Shown: piece by piece, positions 33,846 to 42,424 of the stretch
Numbering within the stretch: position 1 is the first letter of the stretch
Layout of the letters: each line of letters opens with the position of its first letter
Assembly: GCF_900100885.1 (NCBI RefSeq)
Contig: NZ_LT629692.1
Coordinates: 868,001 to 932,000, forward strand
Length of the DNA stretch: 64,000 nt
Source of the DNA: Microbacterium pygmaeum
GTDB taxonomy: Bacteria > Actinomycetota > Actinomycetes > Actinomycetales > Microbacteriaceae
Reading direction: 5' to 3'
Position numbers and translations under genes: made by a program
Notes under the pieces: generated by a model
Told to the model about the DNA's origin: nothing
What the model saw: only the letters and a program-made list of their open reading frames with translations
Database searches by the model: none

Positions 33846-35024
33846 ATGAGCCGTACCGCCGTCATCGTCGACGTCGTCCGCACGCCCTCGGGTCGGGGCA
33901 AACCGGGGGGTGCCCTGTCGGAGGTGCATCCGGTCGATCTGGCCGCCGGGGTGCTGCAGCGCGTGCTCGAGCGCAACGGACTGGAGTCCCCTCAGATCGA
34001 CGACGTCCTGATGGGATGCGTGAGCCAGGTCGCCGATCAGTCGCTGAACATCGGCCGCCAGGCGGTCCTGGCCGCCGGATTCGACGAGCGCGTTCCCGCG
34101 ACGACGATCGACCGGCAGTGCGGATCGAGCCAGCAGGCGGCGCATTTCGCCGCGCAGGGGGTGATGGCCGGCGCGTACGACATCGTGATCGCCGCCGGTG
34201 TCGAATCGATGTCCCGCGTGCCGCTGGGCTCCAGCGCGCACGGTGGAACGGTGTCGCGGGGTGTCGTGGAGCGGTACCCCGACGGGCTGGTCAATCAGGG
34301 CGTCTCGGCCGAGCTGATCGCGCAGCGCTGGGAGTTCTCCCGCGAGGAGCTCGACGCGTTCTCGGCCGAATCGCATCGCCGTGCGGCGACCGCGTGGGCG
34401 GACTCCCGGTTCGCGTCGCAGATCGTCGAGGTGCCCACCGATGCCGGAGTGATCTCCATCGACGAGACCGTGCGTGCGGGCACCGCCGTCGACAAGCTCG
34501 CGGGGCTCCCGGTCTCGTTCCGGACCGAGGAGCTGGCCGCACGGTTCCCCGATCTGGACTGGAAGATCACCCCGGGCAACTCCTCGCCGCTGACCGACGC
34601 GGCGTCGGCGACGCTCATCATGAGCGAGGAGAAGGCGATCGAGCTCGGGCTGACGCCTCGCGCGCGGTTCCACGCGTTCGCGGTCGTGGGCGATGACCCG
34701 CTGATGATGCTGACTGGTCCGATTCCGGCGACGCGGCGCATCCTCGAGCGGGCGGGCCTGGGCATCGACGACCTGGACGCCTACGAGGTGAACGAGGCCT
34801 TCGCCTCGGTGCCGCTCGCCTGGCAGCGGGAGCTGCGCGCCGACCCGGAGAAGCTGAACTCCTGGGGCGGTGCCATCGCGCTGGGCCATGCGGTCGGAGC
34901 ATCCGGCACGCGCCTGTTGGGCACCCTGCTGGCGACCCTCGAGGCGACCGGCGGCCGCTACGGGCTGCAGACGATGTGCGAGGGTGGCGGCCTGGCGAAC
35001 GCGACGATCATCGAGCGCCTCTGA
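33846..35024 (+). CDS. Thiolase (acetyl-CoA acyltransferase)
   Basis: A 392-residue type-II thiolase. The nucleophile is C92 in DRQCGSSQQA; NEAFAS, H348 in GGAIALGHAVGASGTR and C378 in MCEGGG complete the active site. It would cleave 3-ketoacyl-CoA or condense two acetyl-CoA. Lying 5 bp after prpC it is probably transcribed with the methylcitrate genes, where it could release propionyl-CoA from odd-chain or branched acyl-CoA. A strong hairpin follows its stop codon. Confidence 0.93.
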   Translation: MSRTAVIVDVVRTPSGRGKPGGALSEVHPVDLAAGVLQRVLERNGLESPQIDDVLMGCVSQVADQSLNIGRQAVLAAGFDERVPATTIDRQCGSSQQAAHFAAQGVMAGAYDIVIAAGVESMSRVPLGSSAHGGTVSRGVVERYPDGLVNQGVSAELIAQRWEFSREELDAFSAESHRRAATAWADSRFASQIVEVPTDAGVISIDETVRAGTAVDKLAGLPVSFRTEELAARFPDLDWKITPGNSSPLTDAASATLIMSEEKAIELGLTPRARFHAFAVVGDDPLMMLTGPIPATRRILERAGLGIDDLDAYEVNEAFASVPLAWQRELRADPEKLNSWGGAIALGHAVGASGTRLLGTLLATLEATGGRYGLQTMCEGGGLANATIIERL

Positions 35025-35031
35025 CAGGACC

Positions 35032-35092
35032 GCTCCTCTGTCGCGAACCGTCCACTCGGCAGGCGCCGAAGGACGGTTCGCGACGGGGGAGC
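35032..35092. terminator. Strong bidirectional terminator
   Basis: GTCGCGAACCGTCC (35040-35053) pairs perfectly with GGACGGTTCGCGAC (35071-35084). The stem extends outward as GCTCC/GGAGC with G-U pairs between, and the loop holds an inner stem TCGGC/GCCGA. It lies 8 bp after the thiolase stop and 19 bp from the stop of the convergent nucleotidase, so it likely ends both transcripts. Confidence 0.8.
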
Positions 35093-35110
35093 AGTCCCGC
35101 CGCGTGGTTG

Positions 35111-38100
35111 CTACGCGGCGTCGGCCCTGCGGCGACGGACGACGAACAGCACACCGCCGAGGATCAGCAGCAGCGCCGCGGTGAGCGCGATGCCGACCGG
35201 CAACTCCGTTCCGGTCGTCGCCAGGTTGCCCTTCGACGGGGTCGAACCCGGGGCGGCCGGTTCCGTGGAACTCGGCGACGGCGAGGGTGGAGGCGACGTC
35301 GAGTCATCGGTCGCCAGGATCGCGCGACCGAGGTCGGCGGGCGAGACCGGCGAGTTGGCTTCGAAGAAGTCCACCGTCGCGGTCAGGTCGACCTGACCCG
35401 TGTCGGTCCGGTCGGTGCCCTCGGCGAAGGTGAGGAAGTTGTCGCCACCGGCCGCGAGGAACGAGTTCGTCACGACGGTGAACTCGTCGTCGTCGGCGAT
35501 CGCCCGGCCCTCGAGCGACATCGAGACGATGTGCGCGCCGCGCGCGGCATCCGGGTCGTACTCGTACGAGAAGCCGTCCGAGACACCCAGGTGCAGCTTC
35601 GGCCGTGACGAACCGTCGGGCTGCCACTGCTCCTCGAGCACCGCCTTCAGCTGCGCACCGGTGAGTATCACCGTCACGAGCGTGTTCGCGAACGGCTGCA
35701 CGTCGGCGACGTCCCGGAAGGTCATCGTCCCGTCGGTGCCGTAGCGCAGATCGGCCCGCAGGCCGCCCGGGTTCATCAGCCCGATCTCGGCCGGTGTCCC
35801 CGCGTAGTCCTCGTTCGAGGTCGCCCACAGGTACACGTCCGCGGTCAGGTTGCCGAGGCTCGATTCGACGCCACGGTCCGACCCCGCCGTTCCTCCGCGG
35901 AGGATGTCGGCCGTGATGGATCCGACCTCGACGGCCCCCTCGACCTCTGCCACCACGATCGCCTCGTCGACGATCGCCTTGACGGTCGGGTCCTCAGGGA
36001 ACAGCGCGGTCGCGGGGGTGCCGGCGACCGTGTCCGCGGGCTTCACGAGCGGCACCAGACCACCGGTGACCGAGACCAGCTCGCTGGTCTCGGCATCCAC
36101 CGAGATGTCGAGCTTGCCCAGCGTCGTGCCGTACTGGTGCGCCTGGATGACCGGGCGCTCCTGGTCGGTCTCATCGACCGGCACCAGGCAGTTGTAGGTC
36201 TGGTGCGTGTGCCCGGAGACGATGGCGTCGATCTCGGGCGATGCGCCACGGATCAGCTCGCCGTAGGCGGTGTCATCGGCCAGGACGTCCGCGCAGTCGC
36301 TCGTCGCCAAACCCTCGTGGGTCAGGAGCACGATGACGTCGGCCAGGTCGTTCTCGGTGAGCTCCGCGGCGACCCGGTCGGCCGCCTCGAGCTGATCGCC
36401 GAACTCGATGTCGGCGATCCCGGTGGGGCTGACCATCGCCGCGGTCTGCTCGGTGACGGTGCCGATGAAGCCGATGCGCACACCGTCGACCTCTTCGATC
36501 GCGTACTCCGGAAGCGCCGGTGTGTCGGTGCCCTCGACGTACACGTTCGCGCCGAGGGTGAACACCGCGTCGCCGTACGAGTCGGTCACGCGCCCCGTGA
36601 GGTCGGCGAAGCCCTGGTCGAACTCATGGTTGCCGACGGCGCTGAGGTCGAGCCCCGCCGCGACGAGCGCGTCGATGGTGGGCTCGTCGTCCTGGATGAA
36701 CGAGGTGAACGTCGAGGCGCCGATGTTGTCACCGGCCGAGACGAACAGCGTGTTCGGGTTCGCCGCCTCGAAGGAGTCGACAGCCCCCGCCAGCACCGCG
36801 GCGCCGGCTTCTCCGTTCGCGAGGTTCTGCTCGATGCGCCCGTGGAAGTCGTTGATCGTCAGCACCTGGATGTCGGTGGTGGCAGGAGCCAGGTGGTCGG
36901 TGATCTCGAAGACCGTCGTGGTGCCGGACACCTCGTTGCCGGTGACGACCACCGGTGTGCCGGTGGGGGAGTCCTCCGCTGCGATGAACACGATGCCCTC
37001 GGGGCCGAGGTCGCCCGCGGCGGTGGATTCGGCGTCGGCGGCGAAGTCGCGGTTGTTGACGTAGGTGACGAACTCGGATGACCCGGGGTCGGTGATGTCG
37101 TAGACGGCGATGCCCCCGACGCGTTCGAAGCCGATGAACGCGTAGGTGCGTCCGCTCAGTTCACCGATGGTGAGGTTCTCGGGCTCGGGTCCCTTGTCGT
37201 CGCTGCGGCCCTCGAAGTTGGCCTCGGTGTGGTTGGAGTTGAAGTACTCCGGCGCGGCCGTGTGGGTGATCTCCTCGAACTGCGAACCGGAGTCGAACAC
37301 CTGCGTGCCGTCGGTCGTCCAGATCGAGAACGACCGGCCGCCGAATGCGTAGAGCTCGTCGTAGCACGCAGTCTCGGCGTTGAAGCCGTTCTCGGTGGTG
37401 ACGTTCAGCCGACCGAGGTCGGCATCGCCGAGTTGCGAGGCGAGGGGACTGGTCTCGCAGACCGGTCCGTACCCGTCCTCGGCGATGTCCTTCGCACGGG
37501 TGCCCTCCACGTAGTCGCCCCACTCGCGGGCGTCGCCCTCGTTGGCCGTGACCAGGTAGGTCTGGCCCCCGGCCGTGTAGGACTGGATGCCGTCGGGCAT
37601 GAAGATGCCCTTCAGCCCGGGGAAGGTGCGCAGGGCGTACCCGGCGTCCCGGTCGCTCGGGTCGACCGCGTTCTCCTCCAGGCCCAGATCCTTGAAGCCG
37701 AGCGCAAGGATGTCGGTGACCTCCGCCGTTGCGAGGTCGACGACCGCGATCGCGTTCGCCTCCTGCAGGGCGGCGTAGGCGGTGCCGTCGACGACGGTGA
37801 TGTACTCGGGCTCCAGGTTGCGGCTGACCGGAAGGTCATCGCCGTGCGGCTGGGGGCCGAAGACGCGGACGTCGGCGGGCAGCGTCTTGCTGCCGCCCTT
37901 CTCGAAGTCGTGGAAGCCGGCGATCGCGACGGCGTCCTGCGTCGGTGCGGTGAGGGTGTCGGGAAGCGAGACCACGCCGATCGACCCCTCGGGGTCGATG
38001 CTGAAGTCGTCCGCAGGCTCTGCCTCGTTGGCGACGACGGCGTACCCGCCGTCCTTCGAGACGGTGACCATGTCGGGCAGGGCGCCGACCTCGACCGAGC

Positions 38101-38551
38101 CGAGGAGAGCGGATGCCTCATCCGCCGCGTTCGCGTCGAAGAAGACCAGGTGACCCGGGTCGGTCTTGACCGGTGCCTCGAAGGCGATGACGCCGAGGCC
38201 GTCGGCGCGGATGGCGAGCGAGTTCGCGACGCCTTCCGAGGTCAGGGAGAACTCCTCGGCGATCGCCGTGGGATCGGTCCAGTCCAGGACCTGCACGGCG
38301 CCTGCTTGAGCGTTGACGACGAACAGCCGGTCACCGTAGGCCTGGACGATCTCGGCAGCGGATTCGTCGAAGACGCCGCTCTCGTGCGAGCCGATCGGTG
38401 CGAGGGTCAACGCCGCGTCGTCGGCCGAATACGAGATCGGCTCGGGCACGACGGCAGCGGTGGCCGCGGTGATCGGTGCGACGACGAGCGCGCAGGCGAC
38501 GGCCGTCGTCGTCGCGAGTGCGACGAAACGGCGATGGGTATGCGAAGGCAT
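35111..38551 (-). CDS. Secreted 5'-nucleotidase with choice-of-anchor I domain, wall-anchored
   Basis: A 1146-residue exported protein. A signal peptide (1 to about 33, ending ATAA) is followed by a beta-propeller-like choice-of-anchor I domain (about 35-552) and then a calcineurin-type phosphoesterase from about 562: NDFHGR (567-572), GDNIGAS (607-613), GNHEFD (640-645), THEG and GHTHQTY. A 5'-nucleotidase C-terminal domain follows. The tail has LATTG (1110-1114), a hydrophobic helix and RRRR, a sortase signal. It probably releases phosphate from extracellular nucleotides. I chose the ATG at 38551 because AGG lies 6 nt upstream; an ATG four codons earlier lacks one. Confidence 0.92.
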   Translation of the reverse strand: MPSHTHRRFVALATTTAVACALVVAPITAATAAVVPEPISYSADDAALTLAPIGSHESGVFDESAAEIVQAYGDRLFVVNAQAGAVQVLDWTDPTAIAEEFSLTSEGVANSLAIRADGLGVIAFEAPVKTDPGHLVFFDANAADEASALLGSVEVGALPDMVTVSKDGGYAVVANEAEPADDFSIDPEGSIGVVSLPDTLTAPTQDAVAIAGFHDFEKGGSKTLPADVRVFGPQPHGDDLPVSRNLEPEYITVVDGTAYAALQEANAIAVVDLATAEVTDILALGFKDLGLEENAVDPSDRDAGYALRTFPGLKGIFMPDGIQSYTAGGQTYLVTANEGDAREWGDYVEGTRAKDIAEDGYGPVCETSPLASQLGDADLGRLNVTTENGFNAETACYDELYAFGGRSFSIWTTDGTQVFDSGSQFEEITHTAAPEYFNSNHTEANFEGRSDDKGPEPENLTIGELSGRTYAFIGFERVGGIAVYDITDPGSSEFVTYVNNRDFAADAESTAAGDLGPEGIVFIAAEDSPTGTPVVVTGNEVSGTTTVFEITDHLAPATTDIQVLTINDFHGRIEQNLANGEAGAAVLAGAVDSFEAANPNTLFVSAGDNIGASTFTSFIQDDEPTIDALVAAGLDLSAVGNHEFDQGFADLTGRVTDSYGDAVFTLGANVYVEGTDTPALPEYAIEEVDGVRIGFIGTVTEQTAAMVSPTGIADIEFGDQLEAADRVAAELTENDLADVIVLLTHEGLATSDCADVLADDTAYGELIRGASPEIDAIVSGHTHQTYNCLVPVDETDQERPVIQAHQYGTTLGKLDISVDAETSELVSVTGGLVPLVKPADTVAGTPATALFPEDPTVKAIVDEAIVVAEVEGAVEVGSITADILRGGTAGSDRGVESSLGNLTADVYLWATSNEDYAGTPAEIGLMNPGGLRADLRYGTDGTMTFRDVADVQPFANTLVTVILTGAQLKAVLEEQWQPDGSSRPKLHLGVSDGFSYEYDPDAARGAHIVSMSLEGRAIADDDEFTVVTNSFLAAGGDNFLTFAEGTDRTDTGQVDLTATVDFFEANSPVSPADLGRAILATDDSTSPPPSPSPSSTEPAAPGSTPSKGNLATTGTELPVGIALTAALLLILGGVLFVVRRRRADAA

Positions 38552-38651
38552 CGATTTCCTCATCGAGTGGGGTGCAGGGGATTGCGCGGAAGCGCTCTCC
38601 GTGACTACAGGGCGACTCCGTCGAGATGGTGAACAGACGGCGAACGGGCGG

Positions 38652-38673
38652 CGTCCTCACGAACGAGAGGACG
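38652..38673. promoter_or_regulatory. Inverted repeat in the nucleotidase/acyl-CoA dehydrogenase gap
   Basis: CGTCCTC (38652-38658) and GAGGACG (38667-38673) form a perfect 7-bp inverted repeat with an 8-nt spacer. It lies between the two divergent genes and just upstream of the TAAAAT box at 38700-38705. An operator is plausible; no regulator is adjacent. Confidence 0.35.
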
Positions 38674-38699
38674 ACCGAGCAGATAATCGGAGGTCCATG

Positions 38700-38705
38700 T
38701 AAAAT
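38700..38705 (+). promoter_or_regulatory. Putative -10 box upstream of the acyl-CoA dehydrogenase
   Basis: TAAAAT is the most AT-rich hexamer of the gap. It ends 7 nt before an ATG at 38713 that opens an 11-codon frame, so transcription may begin at or beside that ATG. Confidence 0.45.
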
Positions 38706-38712
38706 AGTCAGG

Positions 38713-38748
38713 ATGCCGCAGCTGTGCGCGCTTCAGTGCACACATTGA
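38713..38748 (+). CDS. Possible leaderless leader peptide of 11 codons
   Basis: The frame encodes MPQLCALQCTH and stops 19 bp before the ATG of the acyl-CoA dehydrogenase gene. The -10-like TAAAAT ends 7 nt before its ATG, the geometry of leaderless transcripts in actinobacteria. Two cysteines and two glutamines stand out. There is no proof that it is translated; chance frames of this length are common. Confidence 0.25.
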   Translation: MPQLCALQCTH

Positions 38749-38767
38749 CCGCCGACGGGGGCTGGGA

Positions 38768-39943
38768 ATGACCATGACGATGCCGTCCACAACGACCGAC
38801 GAACTGGATGCGATCGTCGACGCAGTGCGCGACTTCGCGCAGGCGGAGATCGCGCCGCATGCGCTCGACTGGGACGAGCGCAAGCACTTCCCGCGCGACG
38901 TGCTCGGTCAGGCGGGGGAGCTCGGACTCGGCGGGATCTCCGTCCGCGAGGACGTCGGAGGCTCCGGTCTCACCCGTTCCGACGCCGTCGTCATCATCGA
39001 GGAGCTCGCGAAGGCCGACCCCTCCATTGCGGCCTTCGTCACCATCCACAACATGGTCGGCTGGATGATCGACACCTACGGCTCAGAGGCACAGCGGCGG
39101 GAGTGGCTCCCGGAACTGACCGCGATGCGCGGCTTCGGCAGCTACTGCCTGACCGAGCCCGGCGCAGGGTCGGACGCCGCGGCGATCACCACCGGTGCGA
39201 TCCGCTCCGGCGACGAGTTCGTGCTCACCGGCGTCAAGCAGTTCATCTCGGGAGCCGGCGAGGCATCCGTCTACATCGTGATGGCGCGCACCGATCCCTC
39301 GACCAGCTCGGGGGCGGGGGCCGCACGGGGAATCTCGGCGTTCCTCGTGCCCGCTGACTCGCTGGGGCTCTCGTTCGGGCCGAATGAGAAGAAGATGGGA
39401 TGGAACGCCCAGCCCACGCGTCAGGTGATCCTCGACGAGGTGCGGGTTCCGGCATCCGCTCTCCTCGGTTCGCTCGGCGAGGGCTTCCGGATCGCGATGT
39501 CAGCGCTCAACGGCGGTCGCATCAACATCGCCGCGTGCTCCCTCGGGGGTGCGCAGTGGGCCCTGGACCGCGCGACGCAGTACGTGCAGGAGCGCTTCAC
39601 GTTCGGCGAGCCGCTCGCCGAGAAGCAGGCGGTCGTCTTCGCGCTCGCCGACATGGCGACCGAGCTCCGCGCGGCGCGCGCCCTCGTCCGGGATGCGGCG
39701 CGGGCGATCGACGAGAAGGCGCCGGATGTGGCGATGCAGTGCGCGATGGCGAAGCGGTTCGCGACGGATGCCTGCTTCCGCATCGCCAACGAAGCCCTGC
39801 AGCTGCACGGCGGATACGGCTACCTGCACGACTACGGGATCGAGAAGGTCGTGCGAGATCTGCGGGTGCACCAGATCCTCGAGGGGACGAACGAGATCAT
39901 GCGCGTCATCATCGGGCGCGAACTGCTGAAGGGTTCTCGCTGA
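38768..39943 (+). CDS. Acyl-CoA dehydrogenase, probably isobutyryl-CoA type
   Basis: A 391-residue flavoprotein. GSYCLTEPGAGSDAAAITT is the FAD/substrate loop; FGEPLAEKQAVVFALADMAT, LQLHGGYGYLHDYGIEKVVRDLR and QILEGTNEIMR (catalytic glutamate about 372) are family signatures. It would oxidise a short or branched acyl-CoA and pass electrons to ETF. The next genes, mmsB and an enoyl-CoA hydratase, suggest isobutyryl-CoA from valine. Three in-frame ATGs (38768, 38774, 38780) are possible starts. It overlaps mmsB by one base (TGATG). Confidence 0.92.
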   Translation: MTMTMPSTTTDELDAIVDAVRDFAQAEIAPHALDWDERKHFPRDVLGQAGELGLGGISVREDVGGSGLTRSDAVVIIEELAKADPSIAAFVTIHNMVGWMIDTYGSEAQRREWLPELTAMRGFGSYCLTEPGAGSDAAAITTGAIRSGDEFVLTGVKQFISGAGEASVYIVMARTDPSTSSGAGAARGISAFLVPADSLGLSFGPNEKKMGWNAQPTRQVILDEVRVPASALLGSLGEGFRIAMSALNGGRINIAACSLGGAQWALDRATQYVQERFTFGEPLAEKQAVVFALADMATELRAARALVRDAARAIDEKAPDVAMQCAMAKRFATDACFRIANEALQLHGGYGYLHDYGIEKVVRDLRVHQILEGTNEIMRVIIGRELLKGSR

Positions 39944-40848
39944 TGCGCATCGCGTTCCTGGGGCTCGGGCACATGGGGTTGCCGATGGCGCGCAATCTCG
40001 CCGCAGCCGGGCATGATGTCGTCGGGTTCGACGTGTACCCGGCAGCGGTCGATGCCGCGCGGGAAGCCGGTCTCGGCGTCGCCGACTCCGGTCCGGCGGC
40101 GGCTGTCGGCGCCGACGTCGTGATCACGATGTTCCAGAGCGGCGCACAGGTCCTCGACGCCTATCGCGGCACCGACGGTGCCGACGGCCTGCTTGCCGTC
40201 GCCGCCTCGGGCACGCTCTTCATCGACTCGTCGACGATCGCCGTCGACGAGGCCCGCGCGGCGCACGATCTCGCCGAGGCGGCGGGGCATCGATCGCTCG
40301 ATGCGCCGGTCTCGGGCGGGGTCGTGGGTGCCGAGAACGCGACGCTCGCCTTCATGGTGGGCGGGTCTTCCGAGGACTTCGAACGCGCCCGGCCGCTGCT
40401 GGAGACGATGGGCCGCCGGGTCGTGCACTGCGGAGGCGCGGGTCTCGGACAGGCGGCGAAGGTCTGCAACAACATGATCCTCGCGGTGTCGCAGATCGCG
40501 GTCGCCGAGGCCTTCGTCCTCGGAGAGCGGCTCGGCCTGGACCACCAGGCGCTGTTCGATGTGGCATCCAACGCGTCCGGGCAGTGCTGGGCGCTCACGA
40601 CCAACTGCCCAGTACCGGGACCGGTTCCCACGAGTCCGGCCAATCGCGACTACCAGCCCGGCTTCGCGGGTGCGCTGATGAACAAGGACCTGGGATTGGC
40701 CGAGCAGGCGATCGATCTGACCGGTGTGGATGCCCGGATGGGCCGTCTGGCGCGCGAGATCTACAAGGAGTTCGCCGCGGGCGCCGGGGCAGGGCAGGAT
40801 TTCTCGGGGATCATCCACACGATCCGCGCCGACAGCACCGCTGCCTGA
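39943..40848 (+). CDS. mmsB: 3-hydroxyisobutyrate dehydrogenase
   Basis: A 301-residue NAD-dependent beta-hydroxyacid dehydrogenase with the Rossmann motif GLGHMG (7-12), substrate loop DAPVSGGVVGAENATL (120 on), catalytic K173 and N177 in GQAAKVCNN, and NRDYQPGFAGALMNKDLGLA. It oxidises 3-hydroxyisobutyrate to methylmalonate semialdehyde in valine degradation. Overlap with the acyl-CoA dehydrogenase gene supports coupled expression. The partner semialdehyde dehydrogenase (mmsA) is not in this window. Confidence 0.93.
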   Translation: MRIAFLGLGHMGLPMARNLAAAGHDVVGFDVYPAAVDAAREAGLGVADSGPAAAVGADVVITMFQSGAQVLDAYRGTDGADGLLAVAASGTLFIDSSTIAVDEARAAHDLAEAAGHRSLDAPVSGGVVGAENATLAFMVGGSSEDFERARPLLETMGRRVVHCGGAGLGQAAKVCNNMILAVSQIAVAEAFVLGERLGLDHQALFDVASNASGQCWALTTNCPVPGPVPTSPANRDYQPGFAGALMNKDLGLAEQAIDLTGVDARMGRLAREIYKEFAAGAGAGQDFSGIIHTIRADSTAA

Positions 40849-40884
40849 GCGCCCTGGTTCCACAGCGAAGCGAAGCGAGACGAC

Positions 40885-41667
40885 ATGCAGCCCGACAGCT
40901 ACGAGACGATCCTTGTCGAGACCCGCGGACGCGTCGGGTGGATCACCCTGAACCGGCCGGAGGCGCTCAACGCGCTGAACACGCAGATCATGCGCGACGT
41001 CGTGGCCGCGGCATCCGCCTTCGATGCGGACGAGAGTATCGGCGCCATCGTCCTGACCGGTTCGGAGCGTGCGTTCGCCGCCGGCGCCGACATCAAGGAG
41101 ATGGAGTCCAAGTCGGGGCTCGAGATGATCATGGGCGACCACTTCGGCGAGTGGGCCCGGTTCGCCGCCCTGCGCACGCCGGTCATCGCCGCGGTGTCGG
41201 GCTATGCGCTCGGCGGCGGCTGCGAGCTGGCGATGATGTGCGACATCATCCTCGCCGCCGACACGGCGAAGTTCGGCCAGCCCGAGATCAACCTCGGCGT
41301 CATCCCCGGGATGGGCGGATCGCAGCGGCTGATCCGAGCGGTCGGGTACTACAAGGCTGCCGAACTGGTGCTCACCGGGCGGATGATGGATGCCGCGGAA
41401 GCCGAGCGCTCCGGACTGGTGTCGCGCGTCGTCCCCGCCGCAGATCTCCTCTCCGAGGCCTCGAAGACGGCGGAGACGATCGCGTCGAAGTCGCTGCCGT
41501 CGGTCTACGCGGCGAAGGCTGCCCTGGACGCGGCGATGGAGACCTCCCTCGCCGAGGGCCTCCGATTCGAGCGACACGCGTTCGCCGCGCTGTTCGACAC
41601 CGCCGACCAGAAGGAGGGCATGTCGGCGTTCCGCGAGAAGCGGTCGCCCGACTTCCAGAACCGGTGA
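40885..41667 (+). CDS. Enoyl-CoA hydratase
   Basis: A 260-residue crotonase. WITLNRPEALNALN opens the fold; AAGADIKEM (65-73) and ALGGGCELAMMCD form the oxyanion hole with E114; E134 in FGQPEINLGVIPGMGGSQRL is the second catalytic glutamate. Both acids are present, so it should be a true hydratase, unlike the paralog at 5302. In the valine pathway it would hydrate methacrylyl-CoA. It starts 36 bp after mmsB. Confidence 0.93.
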   Translation: MQPDSYETILVETRGRVGWITLNRPEALNALNTQIMRDVVAAASAFDADESIGAIVLTGSERAFAAGADIKEMESKSGLEMIMGDHFGEWARFAALRTPVIAAVSGYALGGGCELAMMCDIILAADTAKFGQPEINLGVIPGMGGSQRLIRAVGYYKAAELVLTGRMMDAAEAERSGLVSRVVPAADLLSEASKTAETIASKSLPSVYAAKAALDAAMETSLAEGLRFERHAFAALFDTADQKEGMSAFREKRSPDFQNR

Positions 41668-41777
41668 GACCCTTCGGCGCCGGGCGCCCGAACCTGGGCG
41701 GAATGGTGAGACCGTCGCGTGCGCGCGCGGGTCTCGGCCGAAAGGCAGGGTCTCGAGGCGACGACGCGCAGGGAGCG

Positions 41778-42314
41778 CTACAGCGGGTCGGGCAGCGGCC
41801 GCGGTTCGGTGAAGTCGCCGGACGACTTGCGGAATCGCGCGATGATGCGCACGAGGTCGGCCGTGTCCTGTTCGGACAGCCCGGGAGCGGCGAAGACGTC
41901 GCTGTTCAGTGCGTCGGTCGCTCGGTCGACCAGCTCGCGACCCGATGCGGTCAGGACGAGCATCGCCGCACGGCCGTCGGCGGGGTGCGGTTCGCGCTCG
42001 ATGAGGCCGTCGCGCACGAGCCGGTCGACGGTGTTCGTCACGCTCGTCGGGTGCACCTGGAGCCGCGCGATGGCGCTGGCCATCGGCATCCGCCCCTCGC
42101 GTGTGAACCCGAGCAGTCGCAGCATCTCATACCGGGCGAACGAGAGGCGGAACGGCTTGAGCGCCGCGTCGATGCGGGCCAGGAGCAGCTGCTGCGCGCG
42201 GATGATCGAGGTGACGACGGACATGCCGGGCGCGGCCTCGTCCCAGCCGTGCGCCAGCCACTGACGCTTGGCCTCGGCGATCGGGTCGACGGGCAGGGGT
42301 CCACGTGCGGCCAT
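41778..42314 (-). CDS. MarR family transcriptional regulator
   Basis: A 178-residue winged-helix regulator: dimer helices around LLLARIDAALKPFRLSFARYEMLRLL, the recognition region MPMASAIARLQVHPTSVTNTVDRLVRDGLI and the wing EPHPADGRAAMLVLT. The ATG at 42314 is preceded by GGGAGG. It is convergent with the enoyl-CoA hydratase and divergent from etfBA, and may control the latter. In the 110-bp gap on its 3' side, GGTCTCGGCCGAAA resembles a decayed CCGAGACC repeat. Confidence 0.88.
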   Translation of the reverse strand: MAARGPLPVDPIAEAKRQWLAHGWDEAAPGMSVVTSIIRAQQLLLARIDAALKPFRLSFARYEMLRLLGFTREGRMPMASAIARLQVHPTSVTNTVDRLVRDGLIEREPHPADGRAAMLVLTASGRELVDRATDALNSDVFAAPGLSEQDTADLVRIIARFRKSSGDFTEPRPLPDPL

Positions 42315-42424
42315 GGTGTGCGTCCCTCCCCTCGCTCCCACGCTAGCGGCTCGTCCGTGAGCCGGGCGGGCGCGGCGCCGTGGCGCCTGAACATTAGGAT
42401 TGAACGGGCAAAGGAGCGTTGCTG

